The notes below the pieces were generated by a model that did not search any database, was not told the origin of the DNA, and worked only from the letters and a program-made list of their open reading frames with translations. The translations under genes and the position numbers were made by a program. A stretch of DNA of 24,655 nt from an uncultured Acinetobacter sp. (lineage in GTDB: Bacteria > Pseudomonadota > Gammaproteobacteria > Pseudomonadales > Moraxellaceae), in NCBI RefSeq assembly GCF_943914805.1, contig NZ_CALUDM010000051.1, forward strand, positions 1 to 24,655. The letters run 5' to 3'. Below are positions 7,960 to 17,209 of this stretch, one piece after another (position 1 is the stretch's first letter; the number at the start of each line of letters is the position of its first letter).

Positions 7960-9132
7960 TTAACGATGTTTAAGCAATTGATCAGAAACATTGTTGAGAT
8001 AACTTTCTTCTTTTAAATCGATCGCCCATGGTAGCTCTAAATCTGGACGAATCCCCTGCCCATCAATCATATTGCCATTCGGTGTGTAGTAGTGTGAAAC
8101 AGTCATTTGTAGGGCTGCACCATTGGGCAATGGAAATAATTTCTGTACCACACCTTTGCCATAACTTTTTTCACCAATAACCCAAGCTCGCTGATGTTCT
8201 TTCATTGCGGCGGTAAAAACTTCGGCGGCAGATGCTGAACGACCATTGATCAAAATACCTAACTTAATATTTGGAAATTCATTTCCCGGTAAAGCTTGGA
8301 ATTGTTGGTTGCCTTCTGAACGGCTCTTGGTAGAAACGATCGTGCCTTGATTTAAAAATAAATCAGCCGTTTCAACAGCAGCAGACAATAATCCTCCCGG
8401 ATTATTACGTAGATCGAATAAAACAGCTTTTACTTTTTGTGAGCTATATTCTTCAATTAAGCGCTTAATTTCATTGGCCGTATCTTGCTGAAAAACCTTT
8501 ACTTTCAAGACCAAAACCTGATTATGTAACATCATCGGTTCGATATCAGCGACATCTAACTTGCGATTTCTCATAATGGTGATTGCAGGGCTTTTTTCAC
8601 TGAGTTGCAACTGAAAAGTTGATCCAATCGACCCATGCAATAAATCATCGACTTGTTCTGCATTTAAATTTTTAAGTTCTTGATTTTCAATTTTAAAAAT
8701 GGTGAAGTCATTTTTTAAACCCAATTTTGCTGAATCTGAGTTTTCACGTAAATTTATAATTTTCCATTGATGAATATGATTATCGAACGTTAATTCAAAA
8801 TCTGCTGTTGCAAGATCACTTTCGGTATATTGCATCAGTTGCTTATATTCTTCAGCGGTTAAATATCGTGAGTAGCGGTCTAAACCACCAACCAATCCTT
8901 TGATCGCTTGTAGAAACAAGACATCATCTGGTTTTTCTTCTACATAATTATCTTTGACGATTCCGTAAATCTGTACAAATTGTTCTATTGATTCAATCGG
9001 TACTTCTGTAACTGTTTGTTCAGTTTCTCCATCAAAATCAAGTGGGGCAGTATTTTCAACTGCCCATACAGAATGGCTTCCACTGGTCAGTAATCCTGTT
9101 AAAACAGCAATATATTTCCAAGCTTGAGCCAT
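7960..9132 (-). CDS. ctpA: Carboxy-terminal processing protease, S41 family
   Basis: Periplasmic serine protease of the Prc/CtpA family, 390 residues. A signal peptide runs through about SVWA (residue 24). An N-terminal helical region is followed by a PDZ-like region (about 110-185) and the S41 catalytic core with LRNNPGGLL (241-249). Catalytic Ser301 lies in GRSASAAE and catalytic Lys326 in YGKG; their 25-residue spacing is the family norm. The PDZ part is divergent: the usual glycine-rich carboxylate loop and the PGD turn (here KND) are poorly preserved. AGGTG precedes the ATG. It lies 32 bp downstream of gpmI, so the two are likely co-transcribed. In Pseudomonas, as I remember it, an M23/EnvC-like gene sits between gpmI and ctpA; here it is missing. 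Confidence 0.88.
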   Translation of the reverse strand: MAQAWKYIAVLTGLLTSGSHSVWAVENTAPLDFDGETEQTVTEVPIESIEQFVQIYGIVKDNYVEEKPDDVLFLQAIKGLVGGLDRYSRYLTAEEYKQLMQYTESDLATADFELTFDNHIHQWKIINLRENSDSAKLGLKNDFTIFKIENQELKNLNAEQVDDLLHGSIGSTFQLQLSEKSPAITIMRNRKLDVADIEPMMLHNQVLVLKVKVFQQDTANEIKRLIEEYSSQKVKAVLFDLRNNPGGLLSAAVETADLFLNQGTIVSTKSRSEGNQQFQALPGNEFPNIKLGILINGRSASAAEVFTAAMKEHQRAWVIGEKSYGKGVVQKLFPLPNGAALQMTVSHYYTPNGNMIDGQGIRPDLELPWAIDLKEESYLNNVSDQLLKHR

Positions 9133-9164
9133 TCACACACCTGTATTGTTATCTTATTTGTATC

Positions 9165-10712
9165 TTATGGGTTTAACGTAATCAGATTACGTCCTTGCAT
9201 TTCTGATGGCACAGGAAGATTCATCAAACTTAAAATAGTCGGTGAAACATCTGCCAAAACACCACCTTCTGCAATTGTTGCCGAAGTAGGCCCAACATAG
9301 ATGAATGGTACGAGTTCTGTTGTATGTTGAGTATGTACCTGACCACTCACATAATCCTGCATTTGCTCAACATTACCATGGTCTGCTGTAATCAGCATAT
9401 GTCCATGTTTTGCCATCACAGCTTCATATAAACGACCTAAGCTGATATCCACAGCTTCAACCGCTTTCACAGCTGCATCAAATACACCTGTGTGTCCGAC
9501 CATATCGCCATTGGCATAGTTCACGACCAAAAGATCATATTCACCTGAATTAATCGCATCCACAAGCTTATCTGTCACTTCAGGCGCACTCATTTCAGGC
9601 TGCAAGTCATAAGTTGCAACTTTTGGCGATGGAATCAAAATACGCTTCTCACCCGGATATTCATCTTCACGACCACCACTGAAGAAGAAGGTCACATGAG
9701 CATATTTTTCAGTTTCCGCAATACGCAACTGAGTCTTGCCTAATGATGATAAATATTCACCAATTGAATTTTTTAATTCTTGAGGCATATAGGCAACTGG
9801 TGCATCAATCGTTGCTTGATAACGAGTTAACATGACAAACTTAGATAAATTGGGTACGACTTTACGTTCAAAACCTGCAAAATCTTTTTCAACAAAAGCT
9901 TTAGTAATTTCACGAGCACGGTCAGCACGGAAATTCATGAAGACCACACTGTCACCATCTTGAATTTTGACAATATCGCCAATGCGTGTCGCTTTTACGA
10001 ATTCATCATTTTCATTGGCTGCATACGCTTGTTCTAAACCATCAACCGCTGAGTCTACTACACGTGCTGCTTCACCTTCAGTCATCAAACGATAAGCTTG
10101 TTCAACACGATCCCAACGATTGTCACGATCCATTGCAAAATAACGACCAATCATCGTGACAATACGACCTTGATTTGGATACTGTGCAAAAACTTCATCC
10201 AATTTTTCTAATGAAGGTTTTGCGCTACGTGGTGGCGTATCACGTCCATCAAGAAATGCATGTAAATAAACTTTTGCACCACGTTTCAATGCAAGTTCAC
10301 ACATTGCGACAATATGATCTTGATGTGAATGCACACCGCCTTCAGACAACAAGCCCATAATATGCACTGCACCATTGGCAGCTTTGGCTTTTTCTACAGC
10401 ATCAATCAGAACTTCATGTTCAAAGAAATCACCTGTACGAATATCTTTAGTAATACGGGTAAAATCTTGATAAAGCACACGGCCAGCACCTAAATTCATG
10501 TGACCAACTTCTGAATTCCCCATTTGTCCATCAGGTAAACCTACATCTTCACCTGAACCAGAAATTAAACTATGCGGATGCTTTTCTTGCATCATGGCTA
10601 GATTTGGCGTTTTTGCTGCTAAAAACGCATTATCTTCGACCGCTTCACGATGACCCACACCATCCATAATCACTAGAACGTGAGGGATTTTGCCAGCAGT
10701 TGCATCCGTCAT
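9165..10712 (-). CDS. gpmI: 2,3-bisphosphoglycerate-independent phosphoglycerate mutase
   Basis: Cytoplasmic Mn-dependent enzyme that interconverts 3- and 2-phosphoglycerate in glycolysis and gluconeogenesis. Its 515 residues are the standard length. The alkaline-phosphatase-like metal site starts with Asp17 in VIMDGVG. The phosphoserine nucleophile is Ser67 in MGNSEVGH (64-71). A second metal-binding segment is visible in TADHGNVEQ near the C-terminus. GAGTG precedes the ATG. ctpA follows 32 bp downstream. The 153 bp between this start and the lptG stop hold no gene and no clear terminator; they must carry the gpmI promoter, which I could not place. Confidence 0.96.
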   Translation of the reverse strand: MTDATAGKIPHVLVIMDGVGHREAVEDNAFLAAKTPNLAMMQEKHPHSLISGSGEDVGLPDGQMGNSEVGHMNLGAGRVLYQDFTRITKDIRTGDFFEHEVLIDAVEKAKAANGAVHIMGLLSEGGVHSHQDHIVAMCELALKRGAKVYLHAFLDGRDTPPRSAKPSLEKLDEVFAQYPNQGRIVTMIGRYFAMDRDNRWDRVEQAYRLMTEGEAARVVDSAVDGLEQAYAANENDEFVKATRIGDIVKIQDGDSVVFMNFRADRAREITKAFVEKDFAGFERKVVPNLSKFVMLTRYQATIDAPVAYMPQELKNSIGEYLSSLGKTQLRIAETEKYAHVTFFFSGGREDEYPGEKRILIPSPKVATYDLQPEMSAPEVTDKLVDAINSGEYDLLVVNYANGDMVGHTGVFDAAVKAVEAVDISLGRLYEAVMAKHGHMLITADHGNVEQMQDYVSGQVHTQHTTELVPFIYVGPTSATIAEGGVLADVSPTILSLMNLPVPSEMQGRNLITLNP

Positions 10713-10865
10713 GATTTACACTCTTTTCTGTTTACAAATTAATCGTGATATCTTACCGTTTTTTTACGGCAGACTCTATGCTCAGACCATGGCAATCATT
10801 GATACTCATGATCTGAATTTCTAATCTATCTCAATCTTATTGATCTATTCTGGACCTAAAATTGG

Positions 10866-11936
10866 CTAACGTGCTCTGTAGAGCAAATAACTTCCTACAC
10901 TGAACATAAGGACAATAGGTAAAAACACAAACCATACTGGTGAGGGCGCATAGACCAAACTCGCGTAACCTAAGAAATCTTGTAAATAATAGAAACCTAG
11001 CCCAACAAACAGAGCAATCACCAAGCGGAAGCCCATGGATTGTTGACGTAATGGCCCAAAAATAAATGAACACGCAATCAGAACTAAGGCTAGTAATGCA
11101 AATGGCGATCCGACATTCTTCCAAAAAGCCAATAAATAGGTTTTTGGAACTTGACTATATTCATGCATATATTTCATAAAACTAATCAACTGACTGGGTG
11201 ACAAATCTTCAGGATCAATAGTCACCATATGCACATATTTCGGTTGTAAAGCTAAAGCTAAGTCTTGTTGATTCGTTGCAGCGACCTGAGCCTGACCATT
11301 CGCAAGTAAGTTTACTTGGGTGCTATTCTGTAAATTCCACTGTCCGTCTTTAACAAACTTACCTTGTTCAGCATTCAATAAAGACTTCATACGATAGCTT
11401 TCATCAAAATCAATCACTTGAACTTGCTTCAACGTACCTTGTGAGTTGGCGTAGTCAATGTAAATAAAGCGCTGCCCTTCACGTGTCCAATACCCCTTTA
11501 CCTCCCCCAATGCAGCAACGCTACGATGGCTTTTTATGCTTTTCGCATGTTCATTGGTATAAGGCACAACAAATTGGCTCAATACAAAAGACAAAACAAC
11601 CAACAGCATGGCTGAACGCATCACCCAACCCACGATCCGCCACAGGCTAATCCCTGAAGCACGCATCACAATGAGTTCACTATTAGAAGCCATTGAGCCT
11701 AAACCAAGTACCGCACCAATCAATGCAGAAATAGGAAGAATTTCATAAAGATAACGTGGTGCGCCCCATAATACATATTGCAAAGCATTCCAAGCGGTAT
11801 AACCTTCTTTTAAGTCACCCAATTCGCCCAAATAGGTAAATAAGATCTGCAACACAGATAACACAGCCGTTGCACCCAACATTGCAAGTGCTGTGGTTTT
11901 AGTCACATGCTTGGCGACAATTCTACGTGCTAACAT
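10866..11936 (-). CDS. lptG: LPS export ABC transporter permease LptG
   Basis: One of the two inner-membrane permeases of the LptB2FG complex, which extracts lipopolysaccharide (lipooligosaccharide in Acinetobacter) from the inner membrane and passes it to LptC. The 356 residues show three hydrophobic helices at each end (about 13-125 and 270-353). They flank a hydrophilic periplasmic region of beta-jellyroll type (about 140-250, with GYWTREGQRFIYIDY). The start overlaps the lptF stop by one base (TAATG), so translation is probably coupled. It is LptG rather than LptF because of its position second in the pair and its sequence type. Confidence 0.92.
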   Translation of the reverse strand: MLARRIVAKHVTKTTALAMLGATAVLSVLQILFTYLGELGDLKEGYTAWNALQYVLWGAPRYLYEILPISALIGAVLGLGSMASNSELIVMRASGISLWRIVGWVMRSAMLLVVLSFVLSQFVVPYTNEHAKSIKSHRSVAALGEVKGYWTREGQRFIYIDYANSQGTLKQVQVIDFDESYRMKSLLNAEQGKFVKDGQWNLQNSTQVNLLANGQAQVAATNQQDLALALQPKYVHMVTIDPEDLSPSQLISFMKYMHEYSQVPKTYLLAFWKNVGSPFALLALVLIACSFIFGPLRQQSMGFRLVIALFVGLGFYYLQDFLGYASLVYAPSPVWFVFLPIVLMFSVGSYLLYRAR

Positions 11937-13036
11937 TATGACCTCACTCGCTGTATTTGTTTCTTAATTTTGGGTGCTAACTTCTGCTTTCTAGAGAATA
12001 AAGCCGCAGCAATTGCATAGACCAACAATATTGCTGGATAAGCCCAAATTCCAACTTCGGCTTTACTAATTCGAGTTTTAATCGCCATGAGTGCCACAAT
12101 TAAACTGGCAAAAATCAACAAGGCTGGAAATAGCTTTAAATAGCGACCTTGTCGAGGACTGACCTCACACAATGCCGTTGCCAACATCAGTGCAACAATC
12201 ATTGAAAATGGTACAAAAATACGCCATCCCAATTCACTCTCAATCACTGGATCATTTTTGACTTCCAGTAATTTTCCAATCTGTAAGGCTTCAACTTCAC
12301 CACTCTCAAACTTGGCTTCTTTATCACTCTCTAAACGTAGGCGATAAGATTGAAACTCTGCTTGTGTATATTTAGGTGTTCCTGGATAAATTTCATAGCG
12401 ACGACCTTGGATTAAATCGACAATACTTGCCGTTTCATTCGCCATTTCAACACGTGTCGCTTCTTTTGCCAAAATCATGACATCGGGTTTACCTTCTTTT
12501 TCAGCACGCTGATAAAAGAAAATATCCTTTAAGTTCTTACGGTCTTCTGACAAAGACCCTGCGTAAATGGTGTAGGCCCCCGAGGAAATAAACTCTCGTG
12601 GCCTAACAAGATCAAAACCTGTCCGAACTGCTTGGGTAGACACCAATTGCTCATATTGGCGGAGCCCCCAAGGAGATAACCAAACCATCAAAATTGTTTG
12701 TACAAATAGGTAAATGACGGTGAGTGGAATTAATAAGCGTGCCAATTGGATACGACTCAAACCACTACTATTGAACACTGCCATTTCATGGTCGACAAAC
12801 AAACGACCAAAGACCAGCATCAATCCAATAAAGAAACCCAATGGAAGAATTAATGTTAAAAATTCAGGTAAGCGATAACCAATGATACTAAACAGGATGC
12901 TGGCATCTAAGCGACCTTGCGCTGCCACGCCAAAATACTTGATCAAACGTCCACCCATCATGATGAGTGTTAATAGTGCAACGACGACCAACGAAGTCGA
13001 AACCACTTGCTTGACGAGATAACGTCGAATAATCAA
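11936..13036 (-). CDS. lptF: LPS export ABC transporter permease LptF
   Basis: Partner permease of LptG in the LptB2FG lipid A-polysaccharide exporter. The 366 residues have N-terminal helices from about 12-120, a periplasmic jellyroll domain (about 130-260) and three C-terminal helices (about 270-350), then a basic tail (KIKKQIQRVRS). The start is TTG at 13036, preceded by GGAAG about 6 nt upstream; MIIRRYLVKQV is the expected family start and no better ATG lies upstream. It is divergent from pepA across 143 bp, as in many gammaproteobacteria. Confidence 0.92.
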   Translation of the reverse strand: MIIRRYLVKQVVSTSLVVVALLTLIMMGGRLIKYFGVAAQGRLDASILFSIIGYRLPEFLTLILPLGFFIGLMLVFGRLFVDHEMAVFNSSGLSRIQLARLLIPLTVIYLFVQTILMVWLSPWGLRQYEQLVSTQAVRTGFDLVRPREFISSGAYTIYAGSLSEDRKNLKDIFFYQRAEKEGKPDVMILAKEATRVEMANETASIVDLIQGRRYEIYPGTPKYTQAEFQSYRLRLESDKEAKFESGEVEALQIGKLLEVKNDPVIESELGWRIFVPFSMIVALMLATALCEVSPRQGRYLKLFPALLIFASLIVALMAIKTRISKAEVGIWAYPAILLVYAIAAALFSRKQKLAPKIKKQIQRVRS

Positions 13037-13179
13037 ATTAATCTTCCAAATAAGAGTAAATCGTGAAGTAGTACTAGTTTACCCGAAGTTAAAAATATAA
13101 AACCACATTGAAATTCTACCATTGGAAGTGGTTCAATGGTTTAATGAAGTGAAACGTTAAAAAGGCACAAATACAGCAT

Positions 13180-14628
13180 ATGAAACTTACAATAAACCCA
13201 TCATTTTCAACGCCTACATCTAGCCAATCATTGTTTATTTTGGTGGATTCTGAAAACCTAAAAACAGTTCAAGAAACATATAAAATCAATGATTTAGATT
13301 CATTAATTGAAACAGTACAGTACAAAGCAGGTTTCAATGAAACATTGCCACTTATCGGAAAACTGACTCAAATTGCACAATGCACTTTAGTGGGTATCGA
13401 TAAAGTCGCTGAAATAAAGGCAGCGAAATTAGCAAAAATTGCACAAACCATTATCAAAGCTTCACAAAAAAAATTCAAACAAATCAGTATCGATATCTCG
13501 GCACTTCCTGTTGAATTACATTATTTATTCGCTTTGAGTATTACTCAAGTAGCATATGGTTACGATGAGTTTAAATCCAAGAAAAACGAGTTTAGCTTAG
13601 AAAGTGTTGAATTCATTGCAAATCAAACCACATTGACCAATGCACAATTAAACTTTGTTGAAGCTGTTCAAAATGGTCAAAATTTTAGCCGTGACCTTGG
13701 AAACTGCCCGGGTAATATCTGCTTCCCAGAATATTTAGCGGAACAAGCACGCGCATTGGCTGTTGAATTTCCAGATTTATTAAAAGTAAGCGTTCTTGAA
13801 GAACAAAAACTTGCTGATTTAGGCATGAATGCTTTCCTTGCTGTGAGCAAAGGTTCAGATCGTCCAGGTCGCATCATTACCCTAGAATATAAAGCCAATA
13901 CTGATCAAACGCCGATTGTTCTTGTCGGTAAAGGTGTCACTTTTGACACAGGTGGTATTTCATTAAAACCAGGCGCAGGCATGGATGAAATGAAATTCGA
14001 TATGTGTGGTGCGGCATCAGTATTAGGTACGATTCGTGCATTGTGCGAAGCGAAACTACCGATTCATGTTGTAGGTGCAATTGCTGCAGCTGAAAATATG
14101 CCATCAGGCCATGCAACACGTCCGGGTGATATTGTCACAACGATGAGTGGGCAAACGGTTGAAATTTTAAATACCGATGCGGAAGGCCGTTTAGTCCTTT
14201 GCGATACTTTGACCTATATCAAACGCTTCAATCCTGCATTGGTGATTGATATTGCAACGTTAACAGGTGCATGTGTGGTTGCATTAGGTTCTGTGGTTTC
14301 TGGTTTATTTACCCCAGATGATGAACTTGCTGAGGAAATTATTGCAGCAGGTCATACTTCATTTGATCGTGTATGGCGCATGCCTGTATATGAAGATTAT
14401 CAAGAGCAACTTGATACACCATTTGCTGATATTGCCAATATTGGTGGGCCAAAAGCAGGTGCTGTGACAGCAGCATGTTTCTTACAACGCTTTACACGTG
14501 ATTACCGTTGGGCGCATTTAGACATCGCTGGTACAGCATGGAATTCAGGTCCGAATAAAGGTGCAACAGGTCGCCCAGTTCCATTATTGATGCAATTCAT
14601 TGCCAACCGTGCGCAATCAAATGGCTAA
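13180..14628 (+). CDS. pepA: Leucyl (cytosol) aminopeptidase, M17 family
   Basis: Hexameric di-metal aminopeptidase that removes N-terminal residues from peptides. The 482 residues have an N-terminal alpha/beta domain (1-150) and a catalytic domain. By alignment to the E. coli enzyme (constant offset of 19), metal ligands are Lys251, Asp256, Asp274, Asp333 and Glu335, with catalytic Lys263 and Arg337. The signature NTDAEGRL starts at 331. All are present. The ribosome site is weak and distant. The 3' end overlaps holC by 8 bp. In E. coli PepA also binds DNA in site-specific recombination and regulation; nothing here shows whether this one does. Confidence 0.95.
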   Translation: MKLTINPSFSTPTSSQSLFILVDSENLKTVQETYKINDLDSLIETVQYKAGFNETLPLIGKLTQIAQCTLVGIDKVAEIKAAKLAKIAQTIIKASQKKFKQISIDISALPVELHYLFALSITQVAYGYDEFKSKKNEFSLESVEFIANQTTLTNAQLNFVEAVQNGQNFSRDLGNCPGNICFPEYLAEQARALAVEFPDLLKVSVLEEQKLADLGMNAFLAVSKGSDRPGRIITLEYKANTDQTPIVLVGKGVTFDTGGISLKPGAGMDEMKFDMCGAASVLGTIRALCEAKLPIHVVGAIAAAENMPSGHATRPGDIVTTMSGQTVEILNTDAEGRLVLCDTLTYIKRFNPALVIDIATLTGACVVALGSVVSGLFTPDDELAEEIIAAGHTSFDRVWRMPVYEDYQEQLDTPFADIANIGGPKAGAVTAACFLQRFTRDYRWAHLDIAGTAWNSGPNKGATGRPVPLLMQFIANRAQSNG

Positions 14629-15052
14629 AATTAGCTTTTATCTTTTTGAAAAAAGCCCTGAACGACAGGTCGAAAGTGCCTGTCGTTTATGTCGTAAAAT
14701 TTTACGAAATGCAGCTAAAATTTGGCTGCATTGCCCTGATCCTGAATTACAGCAACAACTTGATGACCGTTTGTGGAGCTTTGATCCGACCAGCTTTTTA
14801 GCACATGGCATTGATCAAACACATGCACCCATCTGTATTTCTGCACAATTACCTACAGCGACCCCATCAACAGAATCTAACCTTGTTGAATGGATTGTGT
14901 TTAATTTTAACAATCAACCACTTGAACAAGTGACACAATTTAGTCACATTATAGAAATTGTTGAAAATGATGAGTCTGCAAAACGCATTGGTCGTGAGAA
15001 ATACAAAGCGTATCGACGAATGGGAATTAGTCCTCAGACCTTCAAACTCTAA
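14621..15052 (+). CDS. holC: DNA polymerase III chi subunit
   Basis: HolC (chi) links the clamp-loader psi subunit to single-stranded DNA-binding protein at the replication fork. The start at ATG 14621 gives 143 residues (MAKISFYLFEKSPER). It matches the family N-terminus, so the in-frame ATG 21 bp upstream is rejected. Typical features are the N-terminal FYL strand, the Cys/Arg-rich first helix (ACRLCRKIL), WSFDPTSFLAHG near residue 50, and the C-terminal KYKAYRRMG. It overlaps the last 8 bases of pepA and has no ribosome site of its own, suggesting translational coupling. The pepA-holC order is widely conserved. Confidence 0.9.
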   Translation: MAKISFYLFEKSPERQVESACRLCRKILRNAAKIWLHCPDPELQQQLDDRLWSFDPTSFLAHGIDQTHAPICISAQLPTATPSTESNLVEWIVFNFNNQPLEQVTQFSHIIEIVENDESAKRIGREKYKAYRRMGISPQTFKL

Positions 15053-15090
15053 TTGATTGAAATTCATATTTAAAAACGAGGAGATGCGTG

Positions 15091-15717
15091 GTGACATTAA
15101 ATGTCGGTCAAGATTTTAAAAAGCGTTGGTTAGATACGCCTGAGGCTGTACGCCAAACTTTTGTCGATGACCTCAATCGCATCTGTGACCTTTTAAGCCC
15201 TGTAACGGACATACAAAACTGGCTCAATAATGATCAGCGTCAAATGCAGATTGCACAACTTCAAGTTGAGCAAGCCTATGCTGATTTAAAAGCGCAACTG
15301 ATTGAAGAAGCACGTATTCGTAAACAACTGGCTTTAGAAAAAGCGTTAGCTGAAAAACGTGCACAGCAAGATGCTTATAATCAACAATTACAACAAGATG
15401 AAATTCAACAATTTAAAGATCAACAACTCACTTTACAAAATCTACGCCAACATATTGATATTGAAATCTCTGAATACAGCGAAAAATACACAAAAAACCC
15501 AGATGTAGCAGCCATCGACTATGCTAGCGGTCATTTTAAAATTGATGATGGTCAAATCACCTCAGAATTAGAAAGTGTCCGTTTAAGACTTGAATTAGAA
15601 GCTGAAACACTGATTGAGCAAACTGTGAAAGCTTTCCGTTCTAAATTAGAAACTGCTGCTAAAGAAGAAATTGAATATATTCTTGCGAACTCGAATTTTT
15701 CAGCAGAAAAAAAGTAA
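15091..15717 (+). CDS. Uncharacterised coiled-coil protein
   Basis: I do not recognise a named family. The protein has about 208 residues, is very rich in Gln, Glu, Lys and Ala, and has an uninterrupted heptad-like helix from about residue 45 to 130. A less repetitive part (about 130-160) and a second helical, acidic C-terminus follow. There is no signal peptide, membrane segment or cysteine cluster, so it is probably cytoplasmic. GAGGAG (15078-15083) supports GTG at 15091 (7-nt spacing); a tandem GTG at 15088 is 4 nt away and also possible. The gene follows holC by about 35 bp on the same strand and ends before a terminator, so it belongs to the pepA-holC transcript. A structural or replication-linked role would be a guess. 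Confidence 0.75.
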   Translation: MTLNVGQDFKKRWLDTPEAVRQTFVDDLNRICDLLSPVTDIQNWLNNDQRQMQIAQLQVEQAYADLKAQLIEEARIRKQLALEKALAEKRAQQDAYNQQLQQDEIQQFKDQQLTLQNLRQHIDIEISEYSEKYTKNPDVAAIDYASGHFKIDDGQITSELESVRLRLELEAETLIEQTVKAFRSKLETAAKEEIEYILANSNFSAEKK

Positions 15718-15751
15718 ACTGCCTTTAATCAACAATCGGCAGATCACTACT

Positions 15752-15779
15752 GCAAAAAAAAGCCCAATCAGGGCTTTTT
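15752..15779 (+). terminator. Terminator after the coiled-coil gene, bidirectional
   Basis: AAAAAGCCC (15757-15765) pairs with GGGCTTTTT (15771-15779) around a 5-nt loop, giving a 9-bp stem with A and T tracts on both sides. It ends the pepA-holC run and can also end the convergent dedA transcript. Confidence 0.88.
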
Positions 15780-15807
15780 ATATGTGTGGATTGCGATAAT
15801 AAGAGAA

Positions 15808-16353
15808 TTAAAACGAAGCGATCAGCAAAGACAGTAAATTACCTGCGCCATAGCCCATTCCCAATAAAAGAGCGATCCAGACCCAACCGCCTAAGATGTT
15901 ATACAGCATAAATACAGGCATTTTCATATGCCCTGCACCTGCGGCAAATGGTGCAAAAGAGCGGACAAAAGGTACAAAACGAGCCACTAGAATGGTTTTA
16001 CCACCATGCTTCACAAAATAATGATTGGTCTTTTTAATATATTCAGGCTTAAACCACCGTGAGTGTGCATGGAAAAATTTAAAACCTAAAACACGACCAG
16101 TGTAGTAATTAACGATATATCCCAATACAGAGGCAATAAATAATAACAGCCCCATATAATGTAAATGTACCGACTCAGCTGTAGAGCACAAAGCACCAAT
16201 AGCGATCAGTAAACTGTCACCTGGTAAAAAGAACATAAATACGGAACCTGTTTCTGCAAAAATAATCAAAAACAGAATTGCATAAATCCAAAGCCCGTAA
16301 TTTTCTAATAACGTGGGAAGTAATTGTTCTAAATGCAGTAAAAAATCAAGCAA
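15808..16353 (-). CDS. DedA family inner-membrane protein
   Basis: Member of the DedA/VTT (SNARE-associated) superfamily, integral inner-membrane proteins; several relatives flip undecaprenyl phosphate or phospholipids. The 181 residues have hydrophobic segments at about 20-40, 45-75, 130-150 and 155-178. Family motifs are FLPGDSLLIAIG (about 42-53), YYTGRVLG and RFVPFVRSFAPFAAG, with its conserved arginines. The family usually shows a glycine/proline-containing E-T-G-L-x-V-T/x-P-F stretch before FLPGD; here it reads ETGSVFMFFLPGD. The start is TTG at 16353, with an AGAGAG ribosome site and MLDFLLHLEQLLP. The out-of-frame ATG just upstream is rejected. A single-gene unit between two terminators. 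Confidence 0.88.
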   Translation of the reverse strand: MLDFLLHLEQLLPTLLENYGLWIYAILFLIIFAETGSVFMFFLPGDSLLIAIGALCSTAESVHLHYMGLLLFIASVLGYIVNYYTGRVLGFKFFHAHSRWFKPEYIKKTNHYFVKHGGKTILVARFVPFVRSFAPFAAGAGHMKMPVFMLYNILGGWVWIALLLGMGYGAGNLLSLLIASF

Positions 16354-16414
16354 TACATAACTCTCTTCGATGAAGCATTTTCAATATATTAGTCTAATTT
16401 AACGACATAAATAT

Positions 16415-16442
16415 AAAAAAACCTAAATAGATTAGGTTTTTT
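16415..16442 (-). terminator. Terminator of the ribE operon, bidirectional
   Basis: AAAACCTAA (16418-16426) pairs with TTAGGTTTT (16432-16440) around ATAGA. On the - strand the A tract at 16415-16420 becomes the U tract, 20 bp past the ribE stop. It insulates ribE from dedA. Confidence 0.85.
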
Positions 16443-16462
16443 CTTCACATATTCAGCGCATA

Positions 16463-17122
16463 TTACTTTAAAAAGCCATTTGCTGCCAAAAATTCCATGC
16501 TTAATTTTGATTCTGCTTTTTGTTCAGCCGCTTTATCACCCAACAATAAACGCTCAATATAACGTGCCAAAACATCAACTTCTAAATTAACTTTAGCACC
16601 AACTTTCCACGTTCCGATATTGGTACGTTCAGCCGTATGCGGAATTAAATTCAAACTTAAAACACTGCCACGCAAATGGTTAATGGTTAGGCTGATTCCA
16701 TCTACAGTCACAGAACCTTTTTCTGCTAAATATTTAGCAATCTCCGCAGGTGCAGCCACTTCATAATAGATTGAACGTGCATCTGAACGAACCACGGTAA
16801 TCTCACCGACTGCATCGACATGGCCACTGACAATATGCCCACCAAAACGTGTGGTTGGCAACATTGCCTTTTCCACATTGACAGGTTGCCCTACTTTCCA
16901 ATTTTCTAATGTTGTACGATTTAAACTTTCACGAGAAACATCGGCTGCATACCAATTGTCACCCCATTCAATCACTGTTAAGCAAATACCATTAGTAGCA
17001 ATCGAATCGCCTAAATGCACATCAGACATGTCTAAATCTGTATGAATACGTAAACGTATATCTCCACCGACACTTTGTAAACTTTCAACTTTTCCCAAAC
17101 TTTCAATAATGCCTGTGAACAT
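16463..17122 (-). CDS. ribE: Riboflavin synthase, alpha subunit
   Basis: Trimeric enzyme that dismutates two 6,7-dimethyl-8-ribityllumazine molecules to riboflavin, the last step of the pathway. The 219 residues form two homologous lumazine-binding barrels. The first starts with MFTGIIESLGKV. The second starts near residue 99 with HIVSGHVDAVGEI, and KGSVTVDGISLTIN follows near 135. It is the bacterial alpha type, called ribC in some species. The gene lies 87 bp after the methylase gene at the end of the nrdR-ribD cluster. No FMN riboswitch is seen in the 87-bp gap. The ribosome site (GGA) is weak. Confidence 0.93.
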   Translation of the reverse strand: MFTGIIESLGKVESLQSVGGDIRLRIHTDLDMSDVHLGDSIATNGICLTVIEWGDNWYAADVSRESLNRTTLENWKVGQPVNVEKAMLPTTRFGGHIVSGHVDAVGEITVVRSDARSIYYEVAAPAEIAKYLAEKGSVTVDGISLTINHLRGSVLSLNLIPHTAERTNIGTWKVGAKVNLEVDVLARYIERLLLGDKAAEQKAESKLSMEFLAANGFLK

Positions 17123-17209
17123 AACTTTATCCTACTACCTCAGTGAATGAGGGATTCAAACCAATTCTCTAGTGACTATATTGTGTCATATTATCTTTTT
17201 TAAAGGGTT

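Noticed and set aside
14600..14620. Upstream ATG for holC at 14600
   Set aside because: Adds seven residues encoded inside pepA; MAKISFYLF at 14621 is the family N-terminus.
15084..15120. ATG at 15084 after GAGGAG as a small gene start
   Set aside because: Too close to the ribosome site and out of frame with the long coiled-coil frame, which starts at GTG 15088/15091.
17123..17209. FMN riboswitch before ribE
   Set aside because: The gap is only 87 bp and shows no conserved FMN aptamer segments.
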